NCBI RefSeq assembly: GCF_900105455.1 | Contig: NZ_FNSF01000008.1 | Location: 372,001-436,000 of the forward strand | DNA: 64,000 bases | Direction of reading: 5' to 3' | From: Tenacibaculum sp. MAR_2009_124 | GTDB lineage: Bacteria > Bacteroidota > Bacteroidia > Flavobacteriales > Flavobacteriaceae | Shown here: piece by piece, positions 18,572 through 27,416 of the stretch | Layout of the letters: every line of letters begins with the position of its first letter | How positions within the stretch are numbered: the first letter of the stretch is position 1 | Notes under the pieces: generated by a model | The model's database searches: none | Told to the model about the DNA's origin: nothing | The model's input: only the letters and a program-made list of their open reading frames with translations | Made by a program: the position numbers and the translations under genes

Positions 18572-19390
18572 ATGATATTGATTCGAGATATTGAATATCA
18601 AGAAATAGTTACAAAGTCAGCAATCCAAATAGAAAACGGAACCGATTATCAAATACTATGGAATAAACACACTATTGAAAACTGTTGGTTTAACTATAAA
18701 CAAATTAAAATCCCATCAAATACATTAATAGCTTTAAACCCTAACGATGTATTTCATTTACCTGATGGTGCACAAAAATTATATCGAATTTCCTTTAACC
18801 AGCCCAAAGAAGAATCGATTAAAAGCTTTTTTAACACTGCCTTTTGTAATCAGGTCAACGAATTCTACAGTCTTTTTAAAATAAAAAACAAGGAGATTGT
18901 TAACGAAGTTGATCACATAGTACGACAGATAAAATTGTCTTTTTTCAATACAAAAAACACACCATATTTCAAAACTCACTATCTATTAAACTTAGTTATA
19001 TGCCTATTACATGCTAAATTTTTGGATACTGTTGATCTGAAAGTAACTCAATTTAAAAAACTATTTTCTTTTGAAGAAAAAGAAACTCATTTTGTAAAGT
19101 ATTATGGTAATCAACTAAATACTCCTCCGAAAGAATTACTGAGGCAATTCACCAAAAAAGGATATAATAAACCCAGTGCAATTATTAACAATTTTATTGT
19201 TCTTGAAGCTCAAAAAAAACTAATGGCTTCGTCGTTAAGTGTAAAAGAAATTGGATTTGAACTAGGGTTTGATGACCCCGCATACTTTTCTCGTTTTTTT
19301 AAAAAATACGCAGGAATTTCCGCTATGGAATTTAAAAAAAACCACAAACAACTTTTAATAAATATAAACAACGAGTCTATTGGAAAATAG
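18572..19390 (+). CDS. AraC-family transcriptional regulator
   Basis: 272 residues. C-terminal AraC helices are present (TPPKELLRQFTKKGYNKPSA and LSVKEIGFELGFDDPAYFSRFFKK). The N-terminal sensor is cupin-like (IPSNTLIALNPNDVFHLPDG, YRISFNQ) and is not closely related to the other two regulators. It lacks the cysteine block seen in them. It lies just upstream of the P460-type lipoprotein, separated by 79 bases. Confidence 0.87.
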   Translation: MILIRDIEYQEIVTKSAIQIENGTDYQILWNKHTIENCWFNYKQIKIPSNTLIALNPNDVFHLPDGAQKLYRISFNQPKEESIKSFFNTAFCNQVNEFYSLFKIKNKEIVNEVDHIVRQIKLSFFNTKNTPYFKTHYLLNLVICLLHAKFLDTVDLKVTQFKKLFSFEEKETHFVKYYGNQLNTPPKELLRQFTKKGYNKPSAIINNFIVLEAQKKLMASSLSVKEIGFELGFDDPAYFSRFFKKYAGISAMEFKKNHKQLLININNESIGK

Positions 19391-19469
19391 TCCAACGAAA
19401 ACATTAACCTACTCATTATCTTTAACATAAAATTAACAAAACTCAATAAATAATTAAAACACATTTCAC

Positions 19470-20573
19470 ATGAAAATTAAACTAACTTTATATAAAATAG
19501 CGCTTATTTTACTAGTCTTTACATCTTGTTCCAATGGTGGCTCAAAAGGAATGAGTGATAATAGCTATGAAAACAAAAGCTTTTACACTATGGAAAACGG
19601 AGAACTTATTAGACCTACCGGGTATCGTTCTTGGATTTTCGTTGGAACTCCTGTTACTCCTAATGAATTAAATGGTGGTAAAGCTCCGTTCCCAGAGATG
19701 CATAATGTATATATTGATCCAGCCAGTTATGATCATTACAAAAAGTCAGGAAAGTTTAAAGAAGGAACTATACTGGTAAAAGAACTCGTGAGCGTTGGAG
19801 CAACTTCGGCAGTTAGCGGAAATGGATATTTCGAAGGTGAGTTCATTGGTTTAGAAGCCTCCGTAAAAAGTAAAGAACACTTTCCAAACGAACCTGGAAA
19901 CTGGGCAATTTTTAGTTTCACAGAGCCAAAAACAGGAATTCTTAAAGAAAGAGCAAAACAGTTTCCTTACGCCGCCTGTGCTGCTTGTCATGACACCAAT
20001 GCTGATGACGACTTTGTCTTTACCCAATTTTATCCAGTACTACGAGCTGCAAAAGGCGCTGGTGCCATAAACCCTGAAGATGGTGCAAAGCGTACCGCCG
20101 AGAAAAAAGACGACTCAAAAAAGTTAGGGATATGGGACGCAACAGCTCCAACTCCAACAGATAAGAAATTTGACATTCCACTTAACGAAGAAAAGCTATT
20201 TGCTTTCCTAAATACTGAAAGTTATAAAAAACTAAAGTATCAAGAAAAGGAAACTCACAAATCAGCAGGGCCTCATGAAACGGTTCGAAGCTATATTAGT
20301 AATGAATTAGCAGAATCGGTAAAGGCGGGTAATAAAGAACATCCAATTGGATCGTATGCTATTAAAGAACAATATAAAGATGGAAAACAATTAGGCTGGG
20401 CGGTTATGCTTAAAACCCAAGATAAAACAGACAATGGAAGTGGATGGTTTTGGTATGAAACGTTAGATCGAAATGATATTTCGAAAAAAGCTGCCTATGG
20501 AAACGGTGTAAAAGGCTGTGTTTCTTGCCATTCAATTGGAAACGACATGGTTCGAGCAACATTTTTAAATTAG
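19470..20573 (+). CDS. cytochrome P460-family dihaem lipoprotein
   Basis: 367 residues. A lipobox ending at Cys20 (ILLVFTSC) marks an exported lipoprotein. Residues ~45-175 follow the cytochrome P460 pattern (RPTGYRSWIFVGTPVTP, MHNVYIDPASYDHYKKSGKF, EGTILVKEL) and end in CAACH (170-174). A second module ends in CVSCH (350-354), so two c-type haems are expected. P460 proteins oxidise small nitrogen compounds such as hydroxylamine or detoxify nitric oxide, but many Bacteroidota members are uncharacterised and the special haem cross-link lysine cannot be confirmed by eye. The second half also contains a GWAVMLKTQDKTDNGSGWFW segment typical of these proteins. Confidence 0.83.
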   Translation: MKIKLTLYKIALILLVFTSCSNGGSKGMSDNSYENKSFYTMENGELIRPTGYRSWIFVGTPVTPNELNGGKAPFPEMHNVYIDPASYDHYKKSGKFKEGTILVKELVSVGATSAVSGNGYFEGEFIGLEASVKSKEHFPNEPGNWAIFSFTEPKTGILKERAKQFPYAACAACHDTNADDDFVFTQFYPVLRAAKGAGAINPEDGAKRTAEKKDDSKKLGIWDATAPTPTDKKFDIPLNEEKLFAFLNTESYKKLKYQEKETHKSAGPHETVRSYISNELAESVKAGNKEHPIGSYAIKEQYKDGKQLGWAVMLKTQDKTDNGSGWFWYETLDRNDISKKAAYGNGVKGCVSCHSIGNDMVRATFLN

Positions 20574-20634
20574 AAACTAGAGTCTTATTTAGTTTATATA
20601 GATTGATTGAGTACTTCTTTTGAAGTACAACTTT

Positions 20635-20677
20635 AGACTCATTTAACTTACTGCTTTAGTTAAGTGAGTCTCTTTTT
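20635..20677 (+). terminator. Rho-independent terminator after the P460 gene
   Basis: AGACTCA followed by TTAACT pairs with AGTTAA and TGAGTCT, then a run of T residues (20672-20678). It lies 60 bases beyond the stop codon at 20573. Confidence 0.7.
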
Positions 20678-20711
20678 TACTTTCCTTTTACAAATCCAAT
20701 TAATTAAAAAC

Positions 20712-21011
20712 ATGAAACAGCTCAAACAAAAATGGAATATCACCTCTAACCTTCAACTCATTGTTATACTTATGGTATTTACAGTGAACGGTTCTCTATC
20801 TGTTTTCTTAGTTAAACCTTTACTAAGTATGGTAAATATAACTCAAGAATCTTTGTCTCCATTCCTGTTCTGGCCGATAAGAATCCTTATCATGTTTATT
20901 ATCTATCAAATTCTTCTTGTTACCATAGGCTGGCTGGCTGGTCAGTTCGATTTTTTTTGGAACATGGAAAAAAAAATGCTGGTAAGGCTTGGTTTACTTA
21001 AAAACAAATAA
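20712..21011 (+). CDS. small two-TM membrane protein (DUF6787-like)
   Basis: 99 residues from the ATG at 20712. The longer frame from 20664 would overlap the terminator just upstream and is rejected. Two membrane segments (LIVILMVFTVNGSLSVFLV and FWPIRILIMFIIYQILLVTIGWLAG) are followed by FDFFWNMEKKMLVRLGL. This arrangement matches a small family widespread in Flavobacteriia, which I remember as DUF6787; no function is known. It is three bases upstream of the next gene. Confidence 0.75.
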   Translation: MKQLKQKWNITSNLQLIVILMVFTVNGSLSVFLVKPLLSMVNITQESLSPFLFWPIRILIMFIIYQILLVTIGWLAGQFDFFWNMEKKMLVRLGLLKNK

Positions 21012-21014
21012 AAA

Positions 21015-21500
21015 ATGAAAACGACAATTATACATCTGTTTTTTCTCTTTGCAATAGTAATATGCTCCGCCCAAGAGAACTCACAACACATCGAAACAAC
21101 CCTTAAAACCGAAAAGAATCCTGGATTTGAAGTGGTATTATCAGGAATTGGAATTTACAGTCCAGAACACGAGCATTGGAATAGCGCTATCGAAACCCAT
21201 TTAACCTATTGGACCACTCATAAATGGGCCTTCGGTATAGGGTATTCTATTATTTTTGAAGATGAACTCGAACACGAAATTGCTGCACTTGTAAGTCATA
21301 AACCTTATAAATTTCTTACACTAAACTTCGGACCAAGTTTTTCCTTGCCCAATGAACATAACGACACGAAAGTATCAGCTTATCTCGAAAGTGAATTTGC
21401 TTTTCATGTAGGTGAAATCCATTTTGGTCCTACTGTTGGAGTACTTGCAGGAGATGACTTTAGAATATTTGGAGGACTGCATATTAGTTACGAATTCTAA
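21015..21500 (+). CDS. small exported beta-barrel-like protein
   Basis: 161 residues with a signal peptide (IIHLFFLFAIVICSAQ). The mature part alternates polar and aromatic residues in a pattern of amphipathic strands (THLTYWTTHKWAFGIGYSII, LTLNFGPSFSLP, FHVGEIHFGPTVGVLAG, FGGLHISYEF) and ends in phenylalanine, like outer-membrane barrels. Eight short strands could be fitted, but this is only a visual inference. Function unknown. It lies three bases after the DUF6787-like gene. Confidence 0.7.
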   Translation: MKTTIIHLFFLFAIVICSAQENSQHIETTLKTEKNPGFEVVLSGIGIYSPEHEHWNSAIETHLTYWTTHKWAFGIGYSIIFEDELEHEIAALVSHKPYKFLTLNFGPSFSLPNEHNDTKVSAYLESEFAFHVGEIHFGPTVGVLAGDDFRIFGGLHISYEF

Positions 21501-21515
21501 TCTAAAACCTAAATA

Positions 21516-21959
21516 ATGGATAAATTAAAATTAAAAGACACCTTAATTGCTTTAGAAAAGCATCATATTGATGAAGCCGAAATGAAATATGACGATTTCC
21601 TACTTGGAAATCTACTTGATAAAACCGATGTTATTGATGATGATGATCAATCACATCATCGACAAAGTATTGAAATATCAGATCAGTTAGAGGAGCAAGC
21701 ACATGTACACTTAGAACACTTTAAAACGATTCAAAATATTTCTTTCACGGCTAAAACAGTGGTAGAACCTGGAGCTGTTGTAAGTGTTAATGGCAGGTGT
21801 ATGGTTATAGCTGTTTCGAAGCCTGTGTTCACCATTGATGGCAGAAAATTCATCGGTATCTCTACAAATGCCCCAATATATAAAGAATTGGCTGGTAAAA
21901 AAGCAGGAGAATCTTTTGTTTTCAATGGGAATAATTTTAAAATAGAAACTGTATATTAA
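21516..21959 (+). CDS. GreA/GreB-like C-terminal domain protein
   Basis: 147 residues. The C-terminal half (VVEPGAVVSVNGRCMVIA, then FIGISTNAPIYKELAGKKAGESFVFNGNNFKI) resembles the FKBP-like C-terminal domain of Gre transcription factors, including the strand-turn-P-x-x-x-x-L-x-G-K-x-x-G signature. The N-terminal half is an acidic helix pair (DDDDQSHHRQSIEISDQLEEQ) instead of a full Gre coiled coil. Similar flavobacterial proteins are often mislabelled as 3-oxoacyl-ACP synthase. It probably touches RNA polymerase, but that is inferred from the fold alone. Confidence 0.7.
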   Translation: MDKLKLKDTLIALEKHHIDEAEMKYDDFLLGNLLDKTDVIDDDDQSHHRQSIEISDQLEEQAHVHLEHFKTIQNISFTAKTVVEPGAVVSVNGRCMVIAVSKPVFTIDGRKFIGISTNAPIYKELAGKKAGESFVFNGNNFKIETVY

Positions 21960-21969
21960 ACCTTGTATT

Positions 21970-22287
21970 TTGTTTACTAATTTCCTAAAACGATTCATCT
22001 TAAAAAAAAGCTCTTTGAATTCAATAGTTTTAAAAACAATTAAAGATTTACCAGAAGGATATTCAGAAGGTATATACATGAAGAAAAAGTATGGAATTTC
22101 CAAAGCTTCTTTTAACAAAGGAAAATCATTTAAAATATATGCTAAGGAATTAGGAGGAACGGATGTTATTAGTTTGAACTACTATATAACCTCCACCGCA
22201 GAAAAATTGAAACCTTGTGAAATGCCAGAACAAAAAGTACTGCACTTCTTGCATAATGTAGAACCAATTTCTCAAAAGAATACTTAA
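21970..22287 (+). CDS. small conserved protein of unknown function
   Basis: 105 residues from a TTG start; the first ATG is at codon 37 (22078) and would leave 69 residues. The segment LPEGYSEGIYMKKKYGISKASFNKGKSFKIYAKELGG (split: LPEGYSEGIYMKKKYG and KGKSFKIYAKELGG) and the ending LKPCEMPEQKVLHFL recall a small flavobacterial family often found near, and sometimes named after, methionine sulfoxide reductase. It has no Msr catalytic motif itself. Its position just upstream of msrA fits that association. Confidence 0.6.
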   Translation: MFTNFLKRFILKKSSLNSIVLKTIKDLPEGYSEGIYMKKKYGISKASFNKGKSFKIYAKELGGTDVISLNYYITSTAEKLKPCEMPEQKVLHFLHNVEPISQKNT

Positions 22288-22411
22288 TTAAAACATAAAA
22301 ATCTTATTATCAGACTTTTCTTTGAAATACACAATACAAACAGTAAATTTAGTGAGTAAAATAAACAAGTATATATGATTAATATATATGGACAAAACAA
22401 CATCTTGATCG

Positions 22412-22419
22412 TAACTTTG
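22412..22419 (+). promoter_or_regulatory. -7 box (TAACTTTG) for the msrA-egtD operon
   Basis: TAACTTTG is a perfect TAnnTTTG match 113 bases before the msrA start. The -33 position carries ATGG, not TTG. It implies a long leader, which contains the hairpin listed next. Confidence 0.45.
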
Positions 22420-22460
22420 ACCTAGTCAATGAGGCTCCTTTAAGAAGCTGACTTAAAAAT

Positions 22461-22477
22461 TTCGACATCAAGTCGAA
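22461..22477 (+). other. hairpin in the msrA leader
   Basis: TTCGAC (22461-22466) pairs with GTCGAA (22472-22477) across a 5-base loop, between the -7 box and the msrA start at 22533. There is no T run, so it is not a terminator. A regulatory leader or an operator is possible. Confidence 0.4.
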
Positions 22478-22532
22478 GCTTTTAAATTTCACTTAGTGAG
22501 TAATTATTAATCTTATACAGTAAAATATTACA

Positions 22533-23033
22533 ATGAGCAATTACAAAAAAGCATACATAGCAGGAGGTTGTTTCTGGGGAATGGAAGACCTTTTTAGAAA
22601 AAGACCAGGAATTGTAAATACCGAAGTTGGTTATTTAGGTGGAGAAAATGATTTCCCTACGTATAGAAATCATCCAGGGCATGCTGAAGGAATTGAGCTT
22701 ACCTATAATCCTGATGAAACTAATTTTAAAGAAATTTTAGATTATTTCTACAGAATGCATGACCCAACATCAATTGATAGACAAGGAAATGACCGTGGAT
22801 CAAGCTATCGATCGGCTATTTTTTATCAGAATGATGAAGAAAAGCAAATCGCTGGGGATTTTATCAAAATTGTTGACGATTCAAACAGATGGCCAAGTAA
22901 AGTGGTAACAACTATAGAACCTTTTACAAAGTTTTGGGTTGCTGAAGATTATCACCAAGACTATTTAGTAAAGAACCCAAATGGATATACCTGTCATTTT
23001 GAAAGATTTGACAACTCATTTATACCAGCATAA
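22533..23033 (+). CDS. msrA: peptide-methionine (S)-S-oxide reductase MsrA
   Basis: 166 residues. The catalytic GGCFWGMED motif is near residue 12, followed by [39 protein letters not shown] and AEDYHQDYL, all classic MsrA positions. A cysteine near the C-terminus (GYTCHFERF) may act as recycling residue. The enzyme reduces the S epimer of methionine sulfoxide. No signal peptide. It is the first of a run of about nine closely packed genes ending with egtD. Confidence 0.95.
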   Translation: MSNYKKAYIAGGCFWGMEDLFRKRPGIVNTEVGYLGGENDFPTYRNHPGHAEGIELTYNPDETNFKEILDYFYRMHDPTSIDRQGNDRGSSYRSAIFYQNDEEKQIAGDFIKIVDDSNRWPSKVVTTIEPFTKFWVAEDYHQDYLVKNPNGYTCHFERFDNSFIPA

Positions 23034-23035
23034 TT

Positions 23036-23497
23036 ATGAACGAAACCAAATTCAAAAACATTCGCTTTAACCCTGATGTAACTCCTTTTCATGATTTAGC
23101 CAAACAAATGGCGCGAGCTTTCGGATATACTGCTGACTTGGAAGTAGACAAACAGCTAGCTCAATTGTTACGATTACGTGTTGCTCAGAAAAACGAATGT
23201 GCGTACTGTGTTATTTTACATGCCAAAACCTCCAGAGAAGTTGGAATTAACGAAGCGAAAACTGATAATATTTCTTCTTGGTGGAATAGTGAATTATTTA
23301 CCGAAAAAGAGAAGCTTGCTTTAGCTTACTGTGATGTGTTAACAGAAGGAACTCATAAAAACTTTCAGCAATATCACCATGATATGACCAAGTTTTTCTC
23401 GGAAAAAGAAATCGCAGAAATCGCGGCAATCGTTATTAACATGAATGTTTGGACTCGTTTAAAACTTGCCCAAGGTCAAATACCTTATCTAGAATAA
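23036..23497 (+). CDS. carboxymuconolactone decarboxylase / AhpD-like protein
   Basis: 153 residues. The CxxC...H signature of the AhpD branch is present (NECAYCVILHAKTSREVG), preceded by LLRLRVAQ and followed by the helical LALAYCDVLTEGT segment. AhpD-like proteins act as alkylhydroperoxidases or thiol reductants; the fold alone does not fix the substrate. It starts two bases after msrA and ends one base before the next gene, so it is in the same operon. Confidence 0.85.
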   Translation: MNETKFKNIRFNPDVTPFHDLAKQMARAFGYTADLEVDKQLAQLLRLRVAQKNECAYCVILHAKTSREVGINEAKTDNISSWWNSELFTEKEKLALAYCDVLTEGTHKNFQQYHHDMTKFFSEKEIAEIAAIVINMNVWTRLKLAQGQIPYLE

Positions 23498-23498
23498 T

Positions 23499-24458
23499 AT
23501 GACAAAAATTTCCAATATAGGTCTTGGAACCGCTGCTATTGGGAGACCACTTTATATCAATATTAAAAACACCGCTCAAACTGGTGGTGTTTTTAATATT
23601 ACTGAGTTCAAGCAAGAAGGAATGCAAGTTTTAGAATCTGCCTATCAAAAAGGTATTCGCTATTTTGACACAGCACCTGGATATGGCCTCTCTGAACAAT
23701 TACTGATAGAGTGGCTTCAAGAAAAAAATGATCCTACAATTAAAATCGGTACAAAATGGGGCTATACGTATGTCGCTAATTTTGATTCTAATGCAGATGT
23801 TCATGAGATAAAAGAACATAGCTTAAGTAAATTGAATGAACAATGGGAAGTGTCAAAACAACTACTCCCCTATTTGAGTTTTTATCAAATTCATTCAGCC
23901 ACTTTAGATACTGGTGTTCTTGAAAATGAAAAGATTTTAAATCGTCTTCATGAAATTAAAAAAAAGTACAGTGTTCAAGTTGGAATTACAGCATCAGGAG
24001 CAAATCAATTGGAAATACTCGAAAAAGCTAGCGCTATTTCAATAGATAATGAAATCTTGTTTTCAGTGTACCAATGTACCTTCAATATGCTTGAGCAAAG
24101 TATACGAAAAGTTGATCAGTTATTTAAAAACGGAACTCAACTCATTATTAAAGAAGCTTTAGCCAATGGGAGAGTTTTCAATAATAGTAACTACCCCGAA
24201 TACAATTCATTTTATGCTTATTTGGAAAAACTTGAAAGTGAATTACAAGTAGGTAGAGATGCTATTATTTTAAGTTATTGCTCAACTATTTACCCAAACG
24301 CTATTGTTTTAAGTGGTGCCAATAATGAAACACATTTATCTAGTAACTTAAATGCACCAAAAGTAAAACTTACAGGTACTCAAATTGATGAACTTTCTAA
24401 GTTTAAAGTAGCTGCTGAGTTTTACTGGAATGAACGTAAAAAACTGACATGGAATTAA
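23499..24458 (+). CDS. aldo/keto reductase family protein
   Basis: 319 residues. Typical features: IGLGTAAIGRP at the N-terminus, GIRYFDTAPGYGLSEQLLIEWL with the catalytic Asp and Tyr, IGTKWGY with the Lys, YQIHSAT with the His, and VGITASGANQLEILEKA. The C-terminal LSGANNETHLSSNL segment is where NADPH would bind. It should reduce an aldehyde or ketone with NADPH; the substrate is unknown. The next gene overlaps its last 10 bases. Confidence 0.88.
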   Translation: MTKISNIGLGTAAIGRPLYINIKNTAQTGGVFNITEFKQEGMQVLESAYQKGIRYFDTAPGYGLSEQLLIEWLQEKNDPTIKIGTKWGYTYVANFDSNADVHEIKEHSLSKLNEQWEVSKQLLPYLSFYQIHSATLDTGVLENEKILNRLHEIKKKYSVQVGITASGANQLEILEKASAISIDNEILFSVYQCTFNMLEQSIRKVDQLFKNGTQLIIKEALANGRVFNNSNYPEYNSFYAYLEKLESELQVGRDAIILSYCSTIYPNAIVLSGANNETHLSSNLNAPKVKLTGTQIDELSKFKVAAEFYWNERKKLTWN

Positions 24459-24925
24459 TGAACACGAACGATTTACAACTTGGCAAACTACTTCTTAATT
24501 GGGAATTAGAATCTATTTTTCAAGACCTTGTTCCTTCTATTGAAAAACTAAAAGGTAAACCTATTTTGGTTCTTTTTTTTAACCTGGGGTGCCCAGGCTG
24601 TAAAGGTAGAGCTTTACCTTATGCCAATAGAATTGTTGTTGAAAATGGAGATAACATCCATGTCATAGGCATCCATTCTAGATTTGAAGGACCTGAGTAT
24701 ACGCTTCGTGATTTTGAAAACGCAAAAGAAGAATTTTACATTCGATTTCCTTTTTATAAAGATAACAACGATACAAATACTTTCAGAAAATATCAAGCGG
24801 GTGGAACTCCGCACTGGCTATTGACAGATAAAGAAGGCAACCTAGTCTATTCAATTTTTGGTTCAGACCCAAACAATGCTCTTTATAGACTCGACTTAAA
24901 AATTAATGAACTCTTAAACTCGTAA
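24449..24925 (+). CDS. thioredoxin-like (TlpA-type) protein
   Basis: 158 residues. CPGC in LFFNLGCPGCKGRALPYA is the redox centre, with the cis-proline loop GGTPHWLLTDKEGN. It lacks a signal peptide. It resembles the protein at 13882 in motif spacing and is probably a second cytosolic reductant in the same island, perhaps recycling the Msr enzymes. It overlaps the aldo/keto reductase by 10 bases and lies three bases before the next gene. Confidence 0.85.
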   Translation: MELMNTNDLQLGKLLLNWELESIFQDLVPSIEKLKGKPILVLFFNLGCPGCKGRALPYANRIVVENGDNIHVIGIHSRFEGPEYTLRDFENAKEEFYIRFPFYKDNNDTNTFRKYQAGGTPHWLLTDKEGNLVYSIFGSDPNNALYRLDLKINELLNS

Positions 24926-24928
24926 ACA

Positions 24929-25321
24929 ATGCACGATTGGTATCTACCCATAACTATTTTACCTGCCTTAGGTATGCTAATTTTATCTACTACTAGTCAA
25001 ATTACAAGTTTAAGTACTGAACTAAATCAATTATTAAGTAATAAATGTAACGATTTTCAACATTTAATATCTAGCAAAAAAATAAAGCAGCTAGGTTTAT
25101 TAACTAGGGCAAGCGCCCTGCTATATTTAGCTTCAGGAGTGTATGTTTTATCTGGAATTTTAGGAGCCATATTTGAAAACAAGTCGTTTTATGACATCCC
25201 TAGTTTGTTGTTATACACTGGAACGATTTTCATGTTTATTGCTTTTGTTATTCTAATTATTTATGCCTTCCGCGCTGTAGGAATTAGAAAGTTTCAATTT
25301 GAAAACAATCATAATTTATAA
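24929..25321 (+). CDS. DUF2721-like integral membrane protein
   Basis: 130 residues with three membrane segments: ITILPALGMLILSTTSQITSL at the N-terminus, ASALLYLASGVYVLSGILGAIF, and LYTGTIFMFIAFVILIIYAF. The PALGMLILSTT start is typical of DUF2721 proteins, whose function is unknown. It lies between a redoxin and an MsrA-family gene with no gap, which suggests a role in the same operon. Confidence 0.65.
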   Translation: MHDWYLPITILPALGMLILSTTSQITSLSTELNQLLSNKCNDFQHLISSKKIKQLGLLTRASALLYLASGVYVLSGILGAIFENKSFYDIPSLLLYTGTIFMFIAFVILIIYAFRAVGIRKFQFENNHNL

Positions 25322-25849
25322 GTGAATAATGAAATTAAAATAGGATTTGGTGGCGGTTGCCATTGGTGTACGGAAGCCGTTTTTCAACATTTAAATGGAG
25401 TTGTTCTCGTTGAACAAGGTTGGATTGCTTCCTCTAATGAGAACGAAAGTTTTTCAGAAGCCGTTATCGTTTATTTTGACGAGAACGTTATCGATTTAAA
25501 AACGCTTATTGAAATTCACTTGCACACGCATAAAAGTACGAGCAGCCATTCCTTCAGGAAAAAATACAGATCGGCTATTTATACATTTTCTAAAAAGCAG
25601 GAAGAAATTTGCAAAGAGTATGTTAACTCGTTTCAAGTAGATTTTGATCACCAAATAATTACGCAAGTCCTTCCTTTTATAGAATTTAAGGCTTCTCGGG
25701 AAGAAATTCGAAATTATTATAAAAAAAATCCGACCAAACCATTTTGTGAAACCTTTATCAATCCGAAACTAAGAATCTTATTGACTCGATTTTCAGAAGA
25801 TGTAAATGTTAAGGAATTGAATCATTTAAAAAACAAAACCGCATTATGA
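25322..25849 (+). CDS. msrA: divergent MsrA-family protein
   Basis: 175 residues from a GTG immediately after the previous stop. The MsrA core is present: [20 protein letters not shown] with the catalytic Cys, [25 protein letters not shown], and [14 protein letters not shown]. It departs from standard MsrA at the motif (GGCHWC in place of GGCFWG) and in the region where HYHQDYL is expected ([12 protein letters not shown]). It may have changed specificity or acts on a small molecule. Its end overlaps the next start by four bases (ATGA). Confidence 0.85.
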   Translation: MNNEIKIGFGGGCHWCTEAVFQHLNGVVLVEQGWIASSNENESFSEAVIVYFDENVIDLKTLIEIHLHTHKSTSSHSFRKKYRSAIYTFSKKQEEICKEYVNSFQVDFDHQIITQVLPFIEFKASREEIRNYYKKNPTKPFCETFINPKLRILLTRFSEDVNVKELNHLKNKTAL

Positions 25850-27066
25850 AAACCATCAGACTAGACATTGAAAATAGCAAACAATATAAATTAAGAGCTT
25901 ATGTAGAACTTCCTGCAAATCAAAAGCCTCATTATTATGCTATTTTCGCTCATTGTTTTTCTTGTTCTAGCAGTTTAAACGCCGTTAAAAACATTAGTAG
26001 AGCATTGACCAATCATGGATTTGGTGTAGTTAGATTCGATTTTACTGGATTGGGAAGAAGTGAAGGAGGTTTTGCAGAAAGTCATTTTTCAGCAAACGTT
26101 GACGATTTAATTTCTGTGAACAGGTATATTTCCGAAAACTTCAGCGCACCAAGCTTAATTATTGGTCATTCCCTAGGAGGGGCTGCTGCTGTGGTAGCCG
26201 CTTCAAAACTAAGCAATATCAAAGCTGTAGCCACTATCGGTTCACCGGCCACTGTTAATCACGTTACCCATTTATTTTCACATGCAATTGAAGAGGTAAA
26301 AAGTAAGGGTGAAGTTGAGGTAAATATTGGTGGACGTCCCTTTAAAATCAATCAAGAATTTGTAGAGGATTTCCATAAAACTGATTTACCTGAAATCACC
26401 AAAAAATTGAGAAAACCCATCTTAATTATGCATTCTCCAGTCGACGCTGTTGTTGAAATTAGTAATGCCCATAGTTTATATCACAATGCAAAACATCCCA
26501 AAAGTTTTATAAGTTTAGACAATGCTGATCATTTACTATCTCAAAATAGAGATAGTTTGTATGCAGGGAATATGATTGGTTCTTGGGCGCAGCGTTTTTT
26601 TGACCCCAAAGAAAACACTATGCTTGACACTAATGGAGAACAGTTAATTGGTCATTTAAATCTATTAGAAGATAATTTCACGACCTCTTTGCAAACTAAA
26701 AATCATTCGTTTTTAGCAGATGAGCCCACAACTTTTGGAGGTGATGACTTCGGACCTTCTCCTTATGATTATTTAAGCGCTAGTATCGCTGCTTGTACCA
26801 CAATGACCCTAAAACTTTATGCGCAACGAAAAAAATGGGATTTACAGGAAGTGTACGTGTACATTACCTACTCTAAAAAACACAGCGATGAATTGAGCTT
26901 AGATGTTGAAAAACCAGGAAGAATAGATCATATTTCTAAAAAATTAAAATTTGTTGGAAACCTCGATGAAAGTCAGCAACAAAAATTAAAAGAAATCGCA
27001 TCAAAATGTCCTGTTCATAAAACTGTTGCTAAGGAGGTTTATTTCGACACCGAACTATTAAACTAA
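25846..27066 (+). CDS. alpha/beta hydrolase - OsmC fusion protein
   Basis: 406 residues. Residues ~1-250 are a serine hydrolase with [14 protein letters not shown] and the nucleophile elbow [10 protein letters not shown], then [10 protein letters not shown] and NADHLL giving Asp and His. Residues ~265-406 are an OsmC domain with [22 protein letters not shown] (first redox Cys) and [10 protein letters not shown] (second Cys). OsmC proteins reduce organic hydroperoxides with a cysteine pair. This bifunctional arrangement is known in several phyla. The hydrolase may release the lipid peroxide from an ester before reduction (inference). Confidence 0.9.
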   Translation: MKTIRLDIENSKQYKLRAYVELPANQKPHYYAIFAHCFSCSSSLNAVKNISRALTNHGFGVVRFDFTGLGRSEGGFAESHFSANVDDLISVNRYISENFSAPSLIIGHSLGGAAAVVAASKLSNIKAVATIGSPATVNHVTHLFSHAIEEVKSKGEVEVNIGGRPFKINQEFVEDFHKTDLPEITKKLRKPILIMHSPVDAVVEISNAHSLYHNAKHPKSFISLDNADHLLSQNRDSLYAGNMIGSWAQRFFDPKENTMLDTNGEQLIGHLNLLEDNFTTSLQTKNHSFLADEPTTFGGDDFGPSPYDYLSASIAACTTMTLKLYAQRKKWDLQEVYVYITYSKKHSDELSLDVEKPGRIDHISKKLKFVGNLDESQQQKLKEIASKCPVHKTVAKEVYFDTELLN

Positions 27067-27115
27067 AAACAACTGCTATCGCTAATACTATTTAATTCAT
27101 TTTAAAATTATAATT

Positions 27116-27397
27116 ATGAAAGCTATTTGGAATAACAAAATCATTGCTGAAAGTGATAACACTATTGTGGTGGAAGGAAATCATTACTTCCCTCCTGAAA
27201 GCATCAATAAAGAATATTTTCAAAGTACAGAAACCCATAGCACTTGTCCGTGGAAAGGACAGGCTTCTTACTATACCATTTCTGTTGATGGCGTAGAAAA
27301 TAAGGACGCTGCCTGGTATTATATTCATCCCTCAGAAAGAGCTTCTAAAATAAAAGATCATATTGCTTTTTGGAGAGGCGTAAAAATTGAAGAATAA
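27116..27397 (+). CDS. DUF427 family protein
   Basis: 93 residues matching the DUF427 pattern: MKAIWNNKIIAESDNTIVVEGNHYFP (in pieces MKAIWNNKIIAES and VVEGNHYFPPESI), STCPWKGQASYYTI, and DAAWYYIHPSERASKIKDHIAFW. Members are small cytosolic proteins of unknown catalytic role, often beside redox genes. It is 49 bases after the OsmC fusion and 19 before egtB. Confidence 0.85.
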   Translation: MKAIWNNKIIAESDNTIVVEGNHYFPPESINKEYFQSTETHSTCPWKGQASYYTISVDGVENKDAAWYYIHPSERASKIKDHIAFWRGVKIEE

Positions 27398-27416
27398 TAC
27401 CTAAGCGGAAATCAAA

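Noticed and set aside
19470-20573. Naming this protein as a hydroxylamine oxidase
   Set aside because: Only the general P460 fold and two CxxCH motifs can be seen; no evidence of hydroxylamine as substrate or of the lysine cross-link.
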